Shown: positions 27,225-37,514, counted from the first letter of the stretch. The stretch is 64,000 bases of DNA from an uncultured Chlorobiota bacterium (GCA_900696645.1 CAADGV010000023.1:84272-148271), one strand, 5' to 3'. The notes: generated from the letters alone by a model not told the origin. Translations and numbers: made by a program.

Positions 27225-28292
27225 ATGCGTCTCAAATGGAAATTGTTCATCGCGTCAATGAAGATGCTTCTGCGTCAAAGGGAGGCGATTCTCTGGTCGC
27301 TTATCCTGCCGTTGTTCATGATACTGCTTTTTAGTTTTGTTCGTTTCGACGGCATCGGGCGTGTGGAATTAGGCATTGTCAATGAAGCCGGTGTGCACGC
27401 GTCAGGACTGCTGACCGCCTTGAGAGAGGTTAAGACGCTGAAGATGTTTGAGGGCGAGAGAGAATCCGAGCTTCAGTTGTTGAAGAAGGGGGAACGGGCC
27501 GTCGTACTTATTGTGCCGCCGGACTACCAACCCGGTTACGCACTTGAGATGGCAGCCTTCACTAATGACGCGAAGCCACAGGAATCACAACTCGGCCTGT
27601 TGATTCTACAACGTGTGCTGGATGAGATTACGTTTGCCGAACGCGGCGAATCCGGACGCATCAAACTGAATGCGCAGATGGTAGAAAGCCGCAACCTCAC
27701 GTACTTCGATTTCGTTGCCCCCGGCATCCTTTCAATGTCGATTATGCAGCTTGGTATTTTCGGTGTTGCGTTCGGCTTCGTGTCGATGAAGAAACGGGGG
27801 ATTCTCCGCCGCTTGTTCGTCACGCCCATCAACCCGAACGATTTCATTATATCATCTGTTGCAATGCGTCTTGTTCTTGTCATGACGCAAATCGTGATCA
27901 TGACGCTTGTTCCATACTTCTTTCTCGATCTGCATTTCATCGGGAGTTTCTGGAGGATGTTCGTTGTCGGCATGTTCGGTGCAATTGTGTTCCTTGCGCT
28001 TGGCTTCGCCATTGCGGGTACGAGCAAGAGCGAAGATCAGGTCGCGCCGCTTGCCAATATTATTGCGATGCCCATGATGCTGCTGTCGGGGATCTTCTTC
28101 AGCCGCGACTCGCTGCCGGGGTTTATCCGCTCTGTTGTGGATCTTCTTCCGCTTTCATATTTGGCCGATGCAATGCGTTCCATTGCAATCGATGATGCAA
28201 CTCTTACGCAGATTTTGCCGCAACTCGGCGGGTTGGGTGTATGGTCTGTCATTTCAATTATTATTGCGGTGAAGATGTTTCGGTGGGAGTGA
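27225..28292 (+). CDS. ABC-2 type transporter permease
   Basis: A 355-residue membrane protein with the ABC-2 plan: one N-terminal membrane helix (LWSLILPLFMILLFSFV), a ~150-residue extracytoplasmic loop, then five helices at residues ~165-350 including the conserved PMMLLSGIFFSRDSLPGFI segment. It works with the adjacent ATPase. GGAGG lies 11 bases before the ATG. The gap to the nuo operon is 163 bp and contains a strong promoter, so the transcription units are separate. Confidence 0.93.
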   Translation: MRLKWKLFIASMKMLLRQREAILWSLILPLFMILLFSFVRFDGIGRVELGIVNEAGVHASGLLTALREVKTLKMFEGERESELQLLKKGERAVVLIVPPDYQPGYALEMAAFTNDAKPQESQLGLLILQRVLDEITFAERGESGRIKLNAQMVESRNLTYFDFVAPGILSMSIMQLGIFGVAFGFVSMKKRGILRRLFVTPINPNDFIISSVAMRLVLVMTQIVIMTLVPYFFLDLHFIGSFWRMFVVGMFGAIVFLALGFAIAGTSKSEDQVAPLANIIAMPMMLLSGIFFSRDSLPGFIRSVVDLLPLSYLADAMRSIAIDDATLTQILPQLGGLGVWSVISIIIAVKMFRWE

Positions 28293-28332
28293 GCGTTGTA
28301 TGTATCAGAGAAGGGCGGCAACGAAACTTTTC

Positions 28333-28361
28333 TTGACTCTTCTCCACCTTCTTTGTATTAT
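28333..28361 (+). promoter_or_regulatory. Predicted promoter of the nuo operon
   Basis: TTGACT (28333-28338) and TATTAT (28356-28361) are 17 bp apart and close to the sigma-70 consensus. The nuoA start is 95 bp downstream of the -10 box, leaving a leader of about 85 bases. Confidence 0.7.
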
Positions 28362-28455
28362 TATTCGGGTTAACTTTCTCTCCGTTCATATGTCGTTTGT
28401 ACTTGGTCAACGACACACAACACGCATCACCTGATTCTCAGGAGACACCTACTTC

Positions 28456-28893
28456 ATGCTCACCGAATTTGGACGGGTATTTCTGTTTTTCCTCGTAGGG
28501 TTGGTATTTGTTGCAGGCGGTTTGATTTTTGCCTGGTTGTTGCGCCCCAACAGACCCTATCCGAGCAAACTCACCACATACGAATGTGGCGAGTCGCCCA
28601 TTGGTGACACTCGAGTCCGCTTCAATATCCGCTTCTACGTTATTGCCCTCATCTTTATCATCTTCGATGTTGAAGTCGTATTCTTGTTCCCTTGGGCTAC
28701 TGTTTTCAAAGAGTTGGGCTGGTTTGCGTTTATTGAGATGTTCGTGTTTCTCACCATTCTGTTCGTCGGGTACGCATACGTATGGCGCAACGGCGACCTT
28801 GACTGGGACAAGCCGGAGCCGAAAATTCCGAAGTACGAGAAGGGAGTAGGCGTGAGAGAAACGCATTTAATGGAAGAAGAAGTTGTTGCATGA
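28456..28893 (+). CDS. nuoA: Complex I subunit NuoA
   Basis: A 145-residue membrane subunit with three helices. The loop between helices 1 and 2 has [21 protein letters not shown], the conserved quinone-site loop, and helix 2 carries [13 protein letters not shown]. It opens the 11-gene operon. AGGAG lies 12 bases upstream of the ATG. Confidence 0.96.
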   Translation: MLTEFGRVFLFFLVGLVFVAGGLIFAWLLRPNRPYPSKLTTYECGESPIGDTRVRFNIRFYVIALIFIIFDVEVVFLFPWATVFKELGWFAFIEMFVFLTILFVGYAYVWRNGDLDWDKPEPKIPKYEKGVGVRETHLMEEEVVA

Positions 28894-28915
28894 CCTCATA
28901 GACTGAAGAGGAATT

Positions 28916-29410
28916 ATGGGTCTTTTAGACCAGAAATTTGAGAACAGTAACGTCATCATCACCTCGATGGACAATCTCCTGAACTGGGCACGATTGTCGT
29001 CGATGTGGGGCATGCAATTCGGACTTGCGTGTTGTGCAATTGAAATGATGGCCACGGGCGCTTCGCATTACGATACCGATCGTTTTGGCATCTTCTTCAG
29101 GGGAACACCGCGCCAATCCGACGTGATGATTGTTGCGGGAACCGTAACACTCAAAATGGCGTCTCGCATCAAAACGCTGTACGATCAAATGTCCGAGCCG
29201 CGCTATGTGCTTTCGATGGGTAGTTGCGCAAACTGCGGCGGCCCGTATTGGGAGCACGGGTATCACGTGCTCAAAGGAGTTGACAGGGTAATTCCTGTTG
29301 ATGTATACGTTCCGGGATGCCCTCCTCGACCCGAAGCGCTGATCGAAGGGCTGATGAAACTGCAGGAAAAAATCCGCAACGAAAGCCTCGCAAAACGAAA
29401 GTCAGCCTGA
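28916..29410 (+). CDS. nuoB: Complex I subunit NuoB
   Basis: A 164-residue iron-sulphur subunit that binds cluster N2, the last electron carrier before quinone. All four cysteines are present: the tandem pair in [10 protein letters not shown], one in MGSCANCGG and one in [14 protein letters not shown] precedes the ATG 22 bp after nuoA. Confidence 0.97.
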   Translation: MGLLDQKFENSNVIITSMDNLLNWARLSSMWGMQFGLACCAIEMMATGASHYDTDRFGIFFRGTPRQSDVMIVAGTVTLKMASRIKTLYDQMSEPRYVLSMGSCANCGGPYWEHGYHVLKGVDRVIPVDVYVPGCPPRPEALIEGLMKLQEKIRNESLAKRKSA

Positions 29411-29450
29411 TGCCCGTCCCTCCATCACCAACAAGAAACTATCGATCTGC

Positions 29451-29930
29451 ATGATCCCCCAGGAAATCCACGACAACATCAAAACACGGTTTGGTGACGC
29501 AGTCGTCGAAGCGAAGATCGACGGCGTTATTGATCCGTGGGTGAAGATTGCGCCGGATAAAATCAAAGAAGTCGCTTTGTTCCTGCGTGACGATGAAGCT
29601 CTCGCATTCGACTCGCTCATGTGTCTTAGCGGAATCGATTACACCGGCGGGAAGTTAGGCGTCGTCTATCATCTACACTCGATCAAGTGGAATCACAAGA
29701 TTACACTCAAGGTAGATGTTACTGTCGAAAATCCGCATTGCGTGTCGGTTGAATCCGTTTGGAAAACTGCCAACTGGCATGAGCGCGAAGCGTTTGATAT
29801 GTACGGGATTATTTTCGATGAACATCCCGACCTGCGTCGGATTTTGATGCCGTATGATTGGGAGGGACATCCTTTACGCAAAGACTATCAAGTGCCTGAG
29901 TTTTACAATGGCATGAAGGTGCCGTATTAA
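29451..29930 (+). CDS. nuoC: Complex I subunit NuoC
   Basis: A 159-residue 30-kDa-type peripheral subunit. The signature WHEREAFDMYGIIFDEHPDLRRILMPYDWEGHPLRKDY ends the protein. It is separate from NuoD, unlike the fused NuoCD of E. coli. Its stop overlaps the nuoD start as TAATG. The start at 29451 has no clear ribosome site. Confidence 0.95.
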   Translation: MIPQEIHDNIKTRFGDAVVEAKIDGVIDPWVKIAPDKIKEVALFLRDDEALAFDSLMCLSGIDYTGGKLGVVYHLHSIKWNHKITLKVDVTVENPHCVSVESVWKTANWHEREAFDMYGIIFDEHPDLRRILMPYDWEGHPLRKDYQVPEFYNGMKVPY

Positions 29931-31105
29931 TGGAAACACTTGAAGAGAAAATTGATGCACGTCCGATGACGATTCCCGGTTTCGGCAGGGCATTGCGCTC
30001 CGAGGAAATGGTCATCAACATGGGGCCCCAACATCCGTCCACACACGGTGTCTTGCGGTTGGAATTGATTGTTGACGGCGAGATTGTTGTTGACGCAATT
30101 CCGCACATCGGCTATCTGCACCGGTGCTTCGAGAAGCATGCCGAACACATGACGAATTACCAGCAGGTGATTCCATACTGTGACCGGATGGACTATGTCG
30201 CCGCGATGAATGCGGAGTTCGGCTATGTTGTTGCGTGCGAGAAGTTGCTCAACATCAAAGTACCCGAGCGGGTTGAGTACATCCGTGTTATCATGGCGGA
30301 ATTTCAGCGTATCGCAAGCCACCTGATTGCGATCGGAACGTACGGCATGGATATCGGAGCGTTCACGCCGTTCCTGTTCTGTATGCGGGATCGTGAGGCA
30401 ATTCTCGACATTTTCGAACAGACATGCGGCGCCCGTCTTCTTTACAACTACATGTGGATCGGCGGATTGTCGCACGATGTGCCGGCGGATTTTGCGGAGA
30501 AGGTGAAGCGATTCTGCAAGATGTTTCGCGGTACCATCAAGGAGCTCAACAATCTTCTCTCGTACAACAAGATTTTTGTTGAGCGTACCGCAAATGTCGG
30601 CGTGTTGCCTGCCGATGTTGCTATCAACTACGGCGCAAGCGGCCCGGTGCTGCGCGGTTCGGGCGTGAAGTTCGATTTGCGGAAGAACGATCCCTACTCG
30701 GTGTACGACAAACTCGAGTTCGAAATCCCCACAGGAAAAGGATTAAAAGGAACCACCGGCGACTGCTGGGATCGATATATGGTTCGCGTTGATGAGATGG
30801 AACAGAGCGTCAACATTATCGAACAGGCCGTTGACAAGCTGCCTCCGGGCGATGTGCAATCCGCAATCCCCAAGCGGATTCGCCCGGATGCCGGCGAAGT
30901 GTATGTTCGCACCGAAACGCCGAAAGGCGAAATCGGCTACTACGTTGTTGCCGACGGCACAGCAAGTCCGTTCAGAGTGAAAGTCCGGCCACCTTGTTTC
31001 GTCAACCTCGCGGTCTTGCCGGCGATAAGTCGCGGAGCCATGATTTCGGATGTGATTGCGATCCTCGGCAGCGTCGATATTGTGCTGGGCGAGGTGGACA
31101 GGTAA
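29930..31105 (+). CDS. nuoD: Complex I subunit NuoD
   Basis: A 391-residue 49-kDa-type subunit that lines the quinone pocket with NuoB. It has MGPQHPSTHGVLRLEL near the start, HIGYLHRCFEKHAE, and the C-terminal end SRGAMISDVIAILGSVDIVLGEVDR. It is descended from the hydrogenase large subunit but has no nickel ligands. It is coupled to nuoC by TAATG. Confidence 0.97.
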   Translation: METLEEKIDARPMTIPGFGRALRSEEMVINMGPQHPSTHGVLRLELIVDGEIVVDAIPHIGYLHRCFEKHAEHMTNYQQVIPYCDRMDYVAAMNAEFGYVVACEKLLNIKVPERVEYIRVIMAEFQRIASHLIAIGTYGMDIGAFTPFLFCMRDREAILDIFEQTCGARLLYNYMWIGGLSHDVPADFAEKVKRFCKMFRGTIKELNNLLSYNKIFVERTANVGVLPADVAINYGASGPVLRGSGVKFDLRKNDPYSVYDKLEFEIPTGKGLKGTTGDCWDRYMVRVDEMEQSVNIIEQAVDKLPPGDVQSAIPKRIRPDAGEVYVRTETPKGEIGYYVVADGTASPFRVKVRPPCFVNLAVLPAISRGAMISDVIAILGSVDIVLGEVDR

Positions 31106-31136
31106 TCATCACGCATGACGATGTATTGAAACGCCT

Positions 31137-32162
31137 ATGAAAGAATTCCTCATCGACATACTTCAAAACGAAATTCTTGTGTACGTGCTGATGGCTGCTG
31201 TTCCGTTGGTGTGGATCATCCCGTTCGCATTGTTTGCGGTGTGGTGGGAGCGCAAAATCTCCGCCCACATGCAGGATCGACTCGGCCCGATGCGTACAGG
31301 GGGCTGGCACGGTTGGGCACAGACGATTGCCGATATTCTGAAACTCATACAGAAAGAGGATATTATTCCAGCTGCTGCGGACAGGAAACTCTTCAATCTT
31401 GCGCCGTACGTTGTGTTCGTCGGTTCCTTCGCGGCCTATGCCGCCATCCCGTTCAGTGCAGCCTATGTTGGCAGCGAAATCAACATCGGGCTGTTCTACA
31501 TTCTTGCAGTCTCGTCATTTGTTGTTGTCGGATTGTTGATGGCCGGATGGGCATCTAACAACAAATGGTCGTTGTTCGGTGCAATGCGTGCTGCGGCACA
31601 AATTGTCAGCTACGAAATTCCGGTTGCGCTTTCGTTGCTTGCCGTTGTCATGATCGTCGGCACGTTCGACTTGCAGGAAATCAACCGGGCACAATCGGGG
31701 TATTTCTGGAACTGGTTCGTCTTTCAGAAATTTCCTCTTCTCTTCGTCGCCGCAACCATTTACTTTGTTGCATCACTTGCGGAAGTCAACAGAACGCCGT
31801 TCGACATTCCTGAAGCGGAATCCGAGCTTGTCGCGGGCTATCACACGGAATACGGCGGGATGAAGTTTGCGCTTCTTTTTCTCGCGGAGTATGCCAACAT
31901 GTTTGCCGTTTCAGCAATTGCCGCGACAGTGTTCTTCGGCGGCTGGAACTCGCCTTTCGGCGATTTCATGTCCGGACCGGTTTGGGGACTCTTCTGGTTC
32001 ATCAGCAAAGGTATGGCCTTCATCTTCGTCCACATGTGGCTTCGGTGGACGTTGCCTCGCCTGCGTGTCGATCAATTGATGTATGTGGGATGGAAGGTGT
32101 TGATTCCGTTTTCGTTTGTGATTGTGCTCGGAGTCGGGTTCTGGGTGATGCTCGCCCGTTGA
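31137..32162 (+). CDS. nuoH: Complex I subunit NuoH
   Basis: A 341-residue membrane subunit joining the peripheral arm to the proton-pumping arm. About eight helices are seen, with [20 protein letters not shown] in the first loop, the acidic [24 protein letters not shown] loop, and [14 protein letters not shown] near the end. nuoG, which sits upstream of nuoH in 14-gene operons, is absent here. Confidence 0.97.
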   Translation: MKEFLIDILQNEILVYVLMAAVPLVWIIPFALFAVWWERKISAHMQDRLGPMRTGGWHGWAQTIADILKLIQKEDIIPAAADRKLFNLAPYVVFVGSFAAYAAIPFSAAYVGSEINIGLFYILAVSSFVVVGLLMAGWASNNKWSLFGAMRAAAQIVSYEIPVALSLLAVVMIVGTFDLQEINRAQSGYFWNWFVFQKFPLLFVAATIYFVASLAEVNRTPFDIPEAESELVAGYHTEYGGMKFALLFLAEYANMFAVSAIAATVFFGGWNSPFGDFMSGPVWGLFWFISKGMAFIFVHMWLRWTLPRLRVDQLMYVGWKVLIPFSFVIVLGVGFWVMLAR

Positions 32163-32184
32163 GTTGAGACAAAAGGGAAAGTTC

Positions 32185-32838
32185 ATGGGTACATATTTCA
32201 AGAATATCTGGGAAGGGATCTGGACGGTTCTCGTCGGGATGAAAATCACCTGGTCGCATTTGTTCACGCCTGCGGTGACAATTCAGTACCCCGACGTAAA
32301 GCTGAAACTTCCGGAACGGGCGCGCAACCGGCTGTATGTCAACATGGATGATTGCATCGGCTGCGATCAATGTGCAATGGCGTGTCCGGTTGATTGCATC
32401 ACGATCGAAACACTCAAGTCAACTCCCGATGTTGATCTTGGCCTGACTTCCGTCGGAACGAAAAAGCGGCTGTACGTTCCGCGCTTCGATATCGATATTG
32501 CAAAATGCTGTTACTGCGGTTTGTGTGTTCCTCCGTGTCCGACCGAGTGTATCAAGATGACGGACGTATACGAGTTCTCGGAATACGAACGCAACAATCT
32601 GATTTACCGGTACGCTACCATGACTCCGGCAGAGATTGACGCGGCAAAAACGAAACTGGCCGCGTACGAAAAAGAGCAGGCGGAAAAGAAAGCCGCTGCT
32701 CCGCCGAAACCGGCGGCCCCGGCACCTGCCCGCGTTCCGGTCGGCGCAAAGCCGGCAGGTGTGCCCGCTGCCAAACCTGTTTCATCACCTGCCCCGGCAC
32801 CTGTTGATCCGCCGGAGAATCCTGAAAATAAATCGTAG
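32185..32838 (+). CDS. nuoI: Complex I subunit NuoI with proline/alanine-rich tail
   Basis: A 217-residue ferredoxin-like subunit with two [4Fe-4S] sites, CIGCDQCAMACPVDC and CCYCGLCVPPCPTEC (clusters N6a and N6b). The ATG at 32185 has AAGGGA ahead; the upstream TTG is less likely. The last ~60 residues, after the family normally ends, are low complexity: a Lys/Glu stretch and then repeated Ala-Pro-Val runs. The tail is not present in typical NuoI and its role is unknown. Confidence 0.95.
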   Translation: MGTYFKNIWEGIWTVLVGMKITWSHLFTPAVTIQYPDVKLKLPERARNRLYVNMDDCIGCDQCAMACPVDCITIETLKSTPDVDLGLTSVGTKKRLYVPRFDIDIAKCCYCGLCVPPCPTECIKMTDVYEFSEYERNNLIYRYATMTPAEIDAAKTKLAAYEKEQAEKKAAAPPKPAAPAPARVPVGAKPAGVPAAKPVSSPAPAPVDPPENPENKS

Positions 32839-32842
32839 CGCT

Positions 32843-33349
32843 ATGGAATTGTTTGATATTGCCTTCTTCGTTTTTGCCTTCATCACCGTCGTCTCGGCAT
32901 TCATCGTCGTCTTCTCGAAGAGCGTTATCTACTCTGCTTTTTCGCTGCTCTTTACCTTCTTCGGCGTTGCGGCATTATACGTTTTGCTTCACGCCGATTT
33001 TATTGCCGTAACGCAAGTGCTGATTTATGTCGGCGGAATTCTTGTTCTGATGCTGTTCGGCGTGATGCTGACGAACAAGATCGTGAACGTTGAGTTGAAG
33101 ACCGGAACATTGCATACTATTCCGGCTCTTCTTCTCGTATCCGTCGTTGCCGGTACGCTCGGCGGTTTGTTCTATTCAACGTGGAAAGGCGATGTTGCGC
33201 CGCCGCCGCCGCCGTTCGAGTCAACAACGAAAACGCTCGGCGAGATGCTCATGACGAGCTATCTCTTGCCGTTTGAAATAGCATCGGTTCTCCTGCTTGT
33301 TGCCCTGATGGGGGCAGCGATGTTTGCCCGAAGACGAACGAAAACGTAA
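32843..33349 (+). CDS. nuoJ: Complex I subunit NuoJ
   Basis: A 168-residue membrane subunit with five helices. AALYVLLHADFIAVTQVLIYVGGILVLMLFGVML contains the conserved helix-3 region with its pi-bulge. The ATG at 32843 lies 4 bp after the nuoI stop. Confidence 0.95.
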   Translation: MELFDIAFFVFAFITVVSAFIVVFSKSVIYSAFSLLFTFFGVAALYVLLHADFIAVTQVLIYVGGILVLMLFGVMLTNKIVNVELKTGTLHTIPALLLVSVVAGTLGGLFYSTWKGDVAPPPPPFESTTKTLGEMLMTSYLLPFEIASVLLLVALMGAAMFARRRTKT

Positions 33350-33360
33350 CACAACGAATT

Positions 33361-33705
33361 ATGGAAACCTTTTTCGCTGAATTCATCCGCTGGCTGCCGA
33401 AGGTCGGGCTTTCCCACTTCCTGATTGTCAGCGCTATTCTCTTTGCTCTCGGCATCTACGGCATTTCGACACGCCGCAACGCAATTATGGTGTTGATGGG
33501 TGTTGAACTGGTGTTGAATGCCGCGAACATCAACTTCGTTGCATTCTCGCGCTACGGAGGAGTGAATTTTGACGGACAGGTGGCCGCCATTTTCGTCATT
33601 ATCCTTGCGGCGGCCGAGGCTGCGGTTGCTCTGGCAATTGTTCTTAATATTTACCAGCGCTTCCAGACCGTGAACGTGGATGAAATCAGCACGATGAAGG
33701 AATAA
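33361..33705 (+). CDS. nuoK: Complex I subunit NuoK
   Basis: A 114-residue membrane subunit with three helices and the two conserved buried glutamates: one in MVLMGVELVLNAANINFV and one in ILAAAEAAVALAIVLNIYQRF. These form part of a proton channel related to MrpC. Confidence 0.96.
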   Translation: METFFAEFIRWLPKVGLSHFLIVSAILFALGIYGISTRRNAIMVLMGVELVLNAANINFVAFSRYGGVNFDGQVAAIFVIILAAAEAAVALAIVLNIYQRFQTVNVDEISTMKE

Positions 33706-33747
33706 AGGAATGTTGACCCCGAACATTGTTCAATTAGAATTGACTGT

Positions 33748-35823
33748 GTGATGTCTCAAGAATTGTTGATGTATCTCTCTGTTGCGATCCTTCTGTTGCC
33801 GTTGATCGGTTTCGTGAAGGTGATCTTCTTCGGGAAGAGGTTGCCCCGTCAGGGTGATTGGCTGGAAACGCTCGCCATTTCGGTTGCCCTTCTGCTCTCG
33901 CTTCTTGTTCTTTACCAGAAACTGACGCTGTATCATGCGGAAACACTTTCGCTCAACTTTACGTGGATAGATTTTCATGATGTGCCCGGCATCGGGCCGC
34001 TCAAGATTATCCTGGGCTTCTCGATCGACAATCTTGCCGCTATTATGCTTGTTGTCGTGACGCTGATCAGCACGCTCGTGCATTTCTTCTCGATCGGCTA
34101 TATGCAAGGCGACGTCCGTTACTCGCGCTACTTTGCATTTCTCGGCATCTTCTCGTTCTCGATGCTGATGATCGTTCTTGCGAACAACCTGTTTCTCCTG
34201 TACGTCGGTTGGGAGTTGGTCGGTTTGAGTTCGTACCTTCTCATTGGACATTGGTATGAAAAGAAGAGTGCATCGGATGCGGGCATGAAGGCATTCATCA
34301 CCAACCGTATCGGCGACGTTGGTTTCTTTGTCGGCATCATGATTCTCTTCGGGACATTCCACACGTTTGGCTTGACGGAGATTTTCGAGCAGGTGAAAGC
34401 CGGCAATCTTCCCTTCGGCAGTGAATGGTGGTTGACTGCCGCGGGCGTGCTGATTTTCTGCGGGGCGATCGGCAAATCGGCACAATTTCCGCTGCACGTC
34501 TGGTTGCCCGACGCAATGGAAGGTCCGACTCCCGTCAGTGCCTTGATTCATGCCGCAACGATGGTAGCGGCAGGCGTATACTTGGTTGCACGAACGTTCC
34601 CGCTGATGACGGCTGATGCATTGATGGTGATTACCTACATTGGAGCAACTACAGCGTTCATTTCTGCAACGATAGCGGTTGCGCAGAATGACATCAAGAA
34701 AGTTCTTGCTTACTCTACAATCAGCCAGCTTGGGTATATGGTGATGGGTCTCGGTGTCGGGGCGTATTCAGCCGGCTTCTTCCATCTTGTAACGCATGCA
34801 ATGTTCAAGGCAGGTCTCTTCCTCGGCTCCGGGTCGGTGATTCACGCGATGCATCATGCTCTCCACCATCAGCATGACCATCACACCGACCCGCAGGATA
34901 TTCGCAACATGGGGGGATTAAAGGCAAAGATGCCGGTGACATTCTGGACATTCCTTATATTCACGCTTGCGATTTCGGGCGTTCCCCTTACATCCGGTTT
35001 CCTGAGCAAGGACTCGATTCTTGCAGGCACTCTTGCGTTCGGCAACCTGACGGGACACATTCTTATCCCCATTGTAGGATTCTTTGTTGCCGGACTGACT
35101 GCTTTCTATATGTTTCGAATTGTCATCCTGACATTCTTGGGCGAACACAAAAGTCCTGAGCGTTTCAGTCTCATTCATGAATCACCGAAGGTGATGACGG
35201 TGCCGTTGATGATTCTTGCCGCGCTCTCGTTCTTCTTCTTCTACAGTATGAACCCGTTGGATGGAGCAGAGGGCTGGATTTCCCAGGCTACCCAAAGGCC
35301 GGAAACGGTTGTGCCGGCTTCGGTAGCGGCAGCATCAACGGAAGTGTTTGAAGAAGCACATCATCATGCCCATTACACGGCAATGTTCCTTTCGCTGGCG
35401 GTTGCCGGACTCGGAATCCTCATCGCCTTCGCCACATATCACTGGAAGAAAATCAGCGCCGACAAAGTCGCTGAGAACTTCAGCGGGCTTCACAAGTTCC
35501 TGCTGAACAAATGGTATTTCGATGAACTGTATGGTGTCATTGCTATTGGTGCGTCGCTTCGGCTGACGGAAATCCTGAAATGGTTTGACAATACAATTAT
35601 CGACGGCATTGTGAACGGGTCCGGATGGATAACGAAGGTCACTTCCGCGATCAGCGGCTGGTTTGACAATTGGGTGATTGATGGAGCGGTGAATGCCGTT
35701 GCGTATATCTCGGGCTTTTTTGGAATTGCGTTGAAGAAAACCCAGACCGGGAAAGTGCAAACCTACGTGGCGCTTGCCGTGTTTGGCGTTATGGTGTTTT
35801 ATTTTGCGATGCGGTTACTGTAA
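33748..35823 (+). CDS. nuoL: Complex I subunit NuoL
   Basis: A 691-residue antiporter-like proton-pumping subunit with the long C-terminal lateral helix. Key residues are in NNLFLLYVGWELVGLSSYLLIG, GKSAQFPLHVWLPDAMEGPTPVSALIHAATMV and DIKKVLAYSTISQLGYM. A His-rich stretch (HAMHHALHHQHDHHTD) sits before QDIRNMGGLKAKMP, and a second His cluster (EEAHHHAHY) lies near residue 535. The C-terminal part includes NKWYFDELYG, the conserved end of NuoL. Confidence 0.97.
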   Translation: MMSQELLMYLSVAILLLPLIGFVKVIFFGKRLPRQGDWLETLAISVALLLSLLVLYQKLTLYHAETLSLNFTWIDFHDVPGIGPLKIILGFSIDNLAAIMLVVVTLISTLVHFFSIGYMQGDVRYSRYFAFLGIFSFSMLMIVLANNLFLLYVGWELVGLSSYLLIGHWYEKKSASDAGMKAFITNRIGDVGFFVGIMILFGTFHTFGLTEIFEQVKAGNLPFGSEWWLTAAGVLIFCGAIGKSAQFPLHVWLPDAMEGPTPVSALIHAATMVAAGVYLVARTFPLMTADALMVITYIGATTAFISATIAVAQNDIKKVLAYSTISQLGYMVMGLGVGAYSAGFFHLVTHAMFKAGLFLGSGSVIHAMHHALHHQHDHHTDPQDIRNMGGLKAKMPVTFWTFLIFTLAISGVPLTSGFLSKDSILAGTLAFGNLTGHILIPIVGFFVAGLTAFYMFRIVILTFLGEHKSPERFSLIHESPKVMTVPLMILAALSFFFFYSMNPLDGAEGWISQATQRPETVVPASVAAASTEVFEEAHHHAHYTAMFLSLAVAGLGILIAFATYHWKKISADKVAENFSGLHKFLLNKWYFDELYGVIAIGASLRLTEILKWFDNTIIDGIVNGSGWITKVTSAISGWFDNWVIDGAVNAVAYISGFFGIALKKTQTGKVQTYVALAVFGVMVFYFAMRLL

Positions 35824-35858
35824 TTCGATTCTGAATTTTCTCACATAGGTATGGAAAT

Positions 35859-37514
35859 ATGGAATTCTCAATTCTCGGTGTAGGCGCCCTCACGTGGGTG
35901 ACGTTTCTGCCGGTCGTCGGTATGATCATCGTTCTGATGATCCCCAAGGAGCAGCGCAATGCCATCAAGTGGTCGTCGCTGGCCTTCGTGGGACTTCAAC
36001 TGATTGTCGCCTTCGCGCTGGTAATGAAATTCGACAAGGGATTGGCGGGCATCAACACGCAGGAAGGGATGCAGTTTGTTGAAAAGGCGACATGGATTGA
36101 TATCAAAAGTGTTGCGTGGTTCGGCAGAATTCACATTGAGTATTTGCTCGGCGTCGACGGATTGAGCATTACGATGGTGTTGTTGACAGCTCTCATCAGC
36201 TTTGTTGCCGTCATTTCATCGTGGACGATAGACAAATCACTCAAGGGCTACTTTGCTCTGCTTCTCTTGCTCGACACCGGAATGATGGGTGTGTTTGTGT
36301 CGCTCGATTTCTTCCTGTTCTATGTATTCTGGGAAGTGATGCTGCTTCCGATGTATTTTCTGATCGGCATTTGGGGAGGCCCGCGTAGGGAATATGCGGC
36401 AATCAAGTTCTTCCTCTACACACTCTTCGGCTCCGTTCTTATGCTGCTCGTGATGATCGCCCTCTACTTCAGCGTGAACGTGTACATCGATGCAAACGGC
36501 GTAATGTATTCTGTAACTGAAGCGATGCAGAGAGGTACAGAGGGTCTTGAAAAAATCTACACCTTCAATATGCTGCAAATGATGAATCCGGGGAATTTTG
36601 TGCCCGATTCGCTGCTCGCCGGTCTCGATACGTCGTGGCGCTATCTTGCATTTGTCGGATTGTTTATAGGCTTTGCGATTAAGATACCGAGTTTTCCGTT
36701 CCACACATGGTTGCCGGATGCACACGTGGAGGCGCCCACGCCTATCAGCGTTATTCTGGCGGGCGTTCTCCTGAAGCTTGGCACTTACGGCATTATGCGT
36801 ATCAGCATTCCGATTTTCCCCGATGCGATGATTCACTACGCATGGTGGATTGCGTTGCTCGGCGTGATCAGTATGGTGTACGGGGCGTTGGTGGCAATGG
36901 CGCAGACGGATTTCAAGAAGTTGATTGCATACTCGAGTATCAGCCACATGGGTGTTGTTACGCTCGGCATGGCGTCGATGAATACCCAGGGCATGACGGG
37001 CGCCGTGTTCCAGATGTTCAACCACGGAACCATCACGGCAATGCTCTTCTTGATAGTGGGCGTGATTTATGACCGTGCCCACACTCGCGGGTTGAATGAG
37101 TTCGGCGGACTCATGAACAAAATGCCGAAATACGCGGCAATAATGTCTATTGCGTTCTTTGCGGCCCTTGGCTTGCCGGGACTAAGCGGATTCATCAGTG
37201 AGGCCTTTTCGCTGCTCGGTGCATTTCAGACATTCCGGACTCTGACGATCATCGGCGCGATTACTATTGTCTTCACAGCAGGCTATATGTTGTGGACTTT
37301 GCAGCGTGTGTTCCTTGGTACGTTGCCGGAGAAGTGGAAGGACTTGACCGATATGGATGGTCGGGAGATGGTGATGCTTGTGCCTCTTGCTGTCATTATC
37401 ATCTTCCTCGGCATTTATCCTTCACCTGTCCTTGATTTGATGAATACGTCGCTGAATCATCTTGCGGAATTGCTGCATACCGCTCAAGGCGCCGTGATGA
37501 TGGGCGCACGTTAA
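35859..37514 (+). CDS. nuoM: Complex I subunit NuoM
   Basis: A 551-residue antiporter-like proton-pumping subunit with about 14 helices. Diagnostic segments are FFLFYVFWEVMLLPMYFLIGIWGG, FPFHTWLPDAHVEAPTPISVILAGVLLKLGTYG and DFKKLIAYSSISHMGVV. The protein is a paralogue of NuoL and NuoN. Confidence 0.97.
   Translation: MEFSILGVGALTWVTFLPVVGMIIVLMIPKEQRNAIKWSSLAFVGLQLIVAFALVMKFDKGLAGINTQEGMQFVEKATWIDIKSVAWFGRIHIEYLLGVDGLSITMVLLTALISFVAVISSWTIDKSLKGYFALLLLLDTGMMGVFVSLDFFLFYVFWEVMLLPMYFLIGIWGGPRREYAAIKFFLYTLFGSVLMLLVMIALYFSVNVYIDANGVMYSVTEAMQRGTEGLEKIYTFNMLQMMNPGNFVPDSLLAGLDTSWRYLAFVGLFIGFAIKIPSFPFHTWLPDAHVEAPTPISVILAGVLLKLGTYGIMRISIPIFPDAMIHYAWWIALLGVISMVYGALVAMAQTDFKKLIAYSSISHMGVVTLGMASMNTQGMTGAVFQMFNHGTITAMLFLIVGVIYDRAHTRGLNEFGGLMNKMPKYAAIMSIAFFAALGLPGLSGFISEAFSLLGAFQTFRTLTIIGAITIVFTAGYMLWTLQRVFLGTLPEKWKDLTDMDGREMVMLVPLAVIIIFLGIYPSPVLDLMNTSLNHLAELLHTAQGAVMMGAR

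Noticed and set aside
33730-37082. Long minus-strand reading frames within nuoL and nuoM (about 270-280 codons)
   Set aside because: They lie opposite well-conserved nuo genes, have no family resemblance and show the composition of antisense shadow frames.
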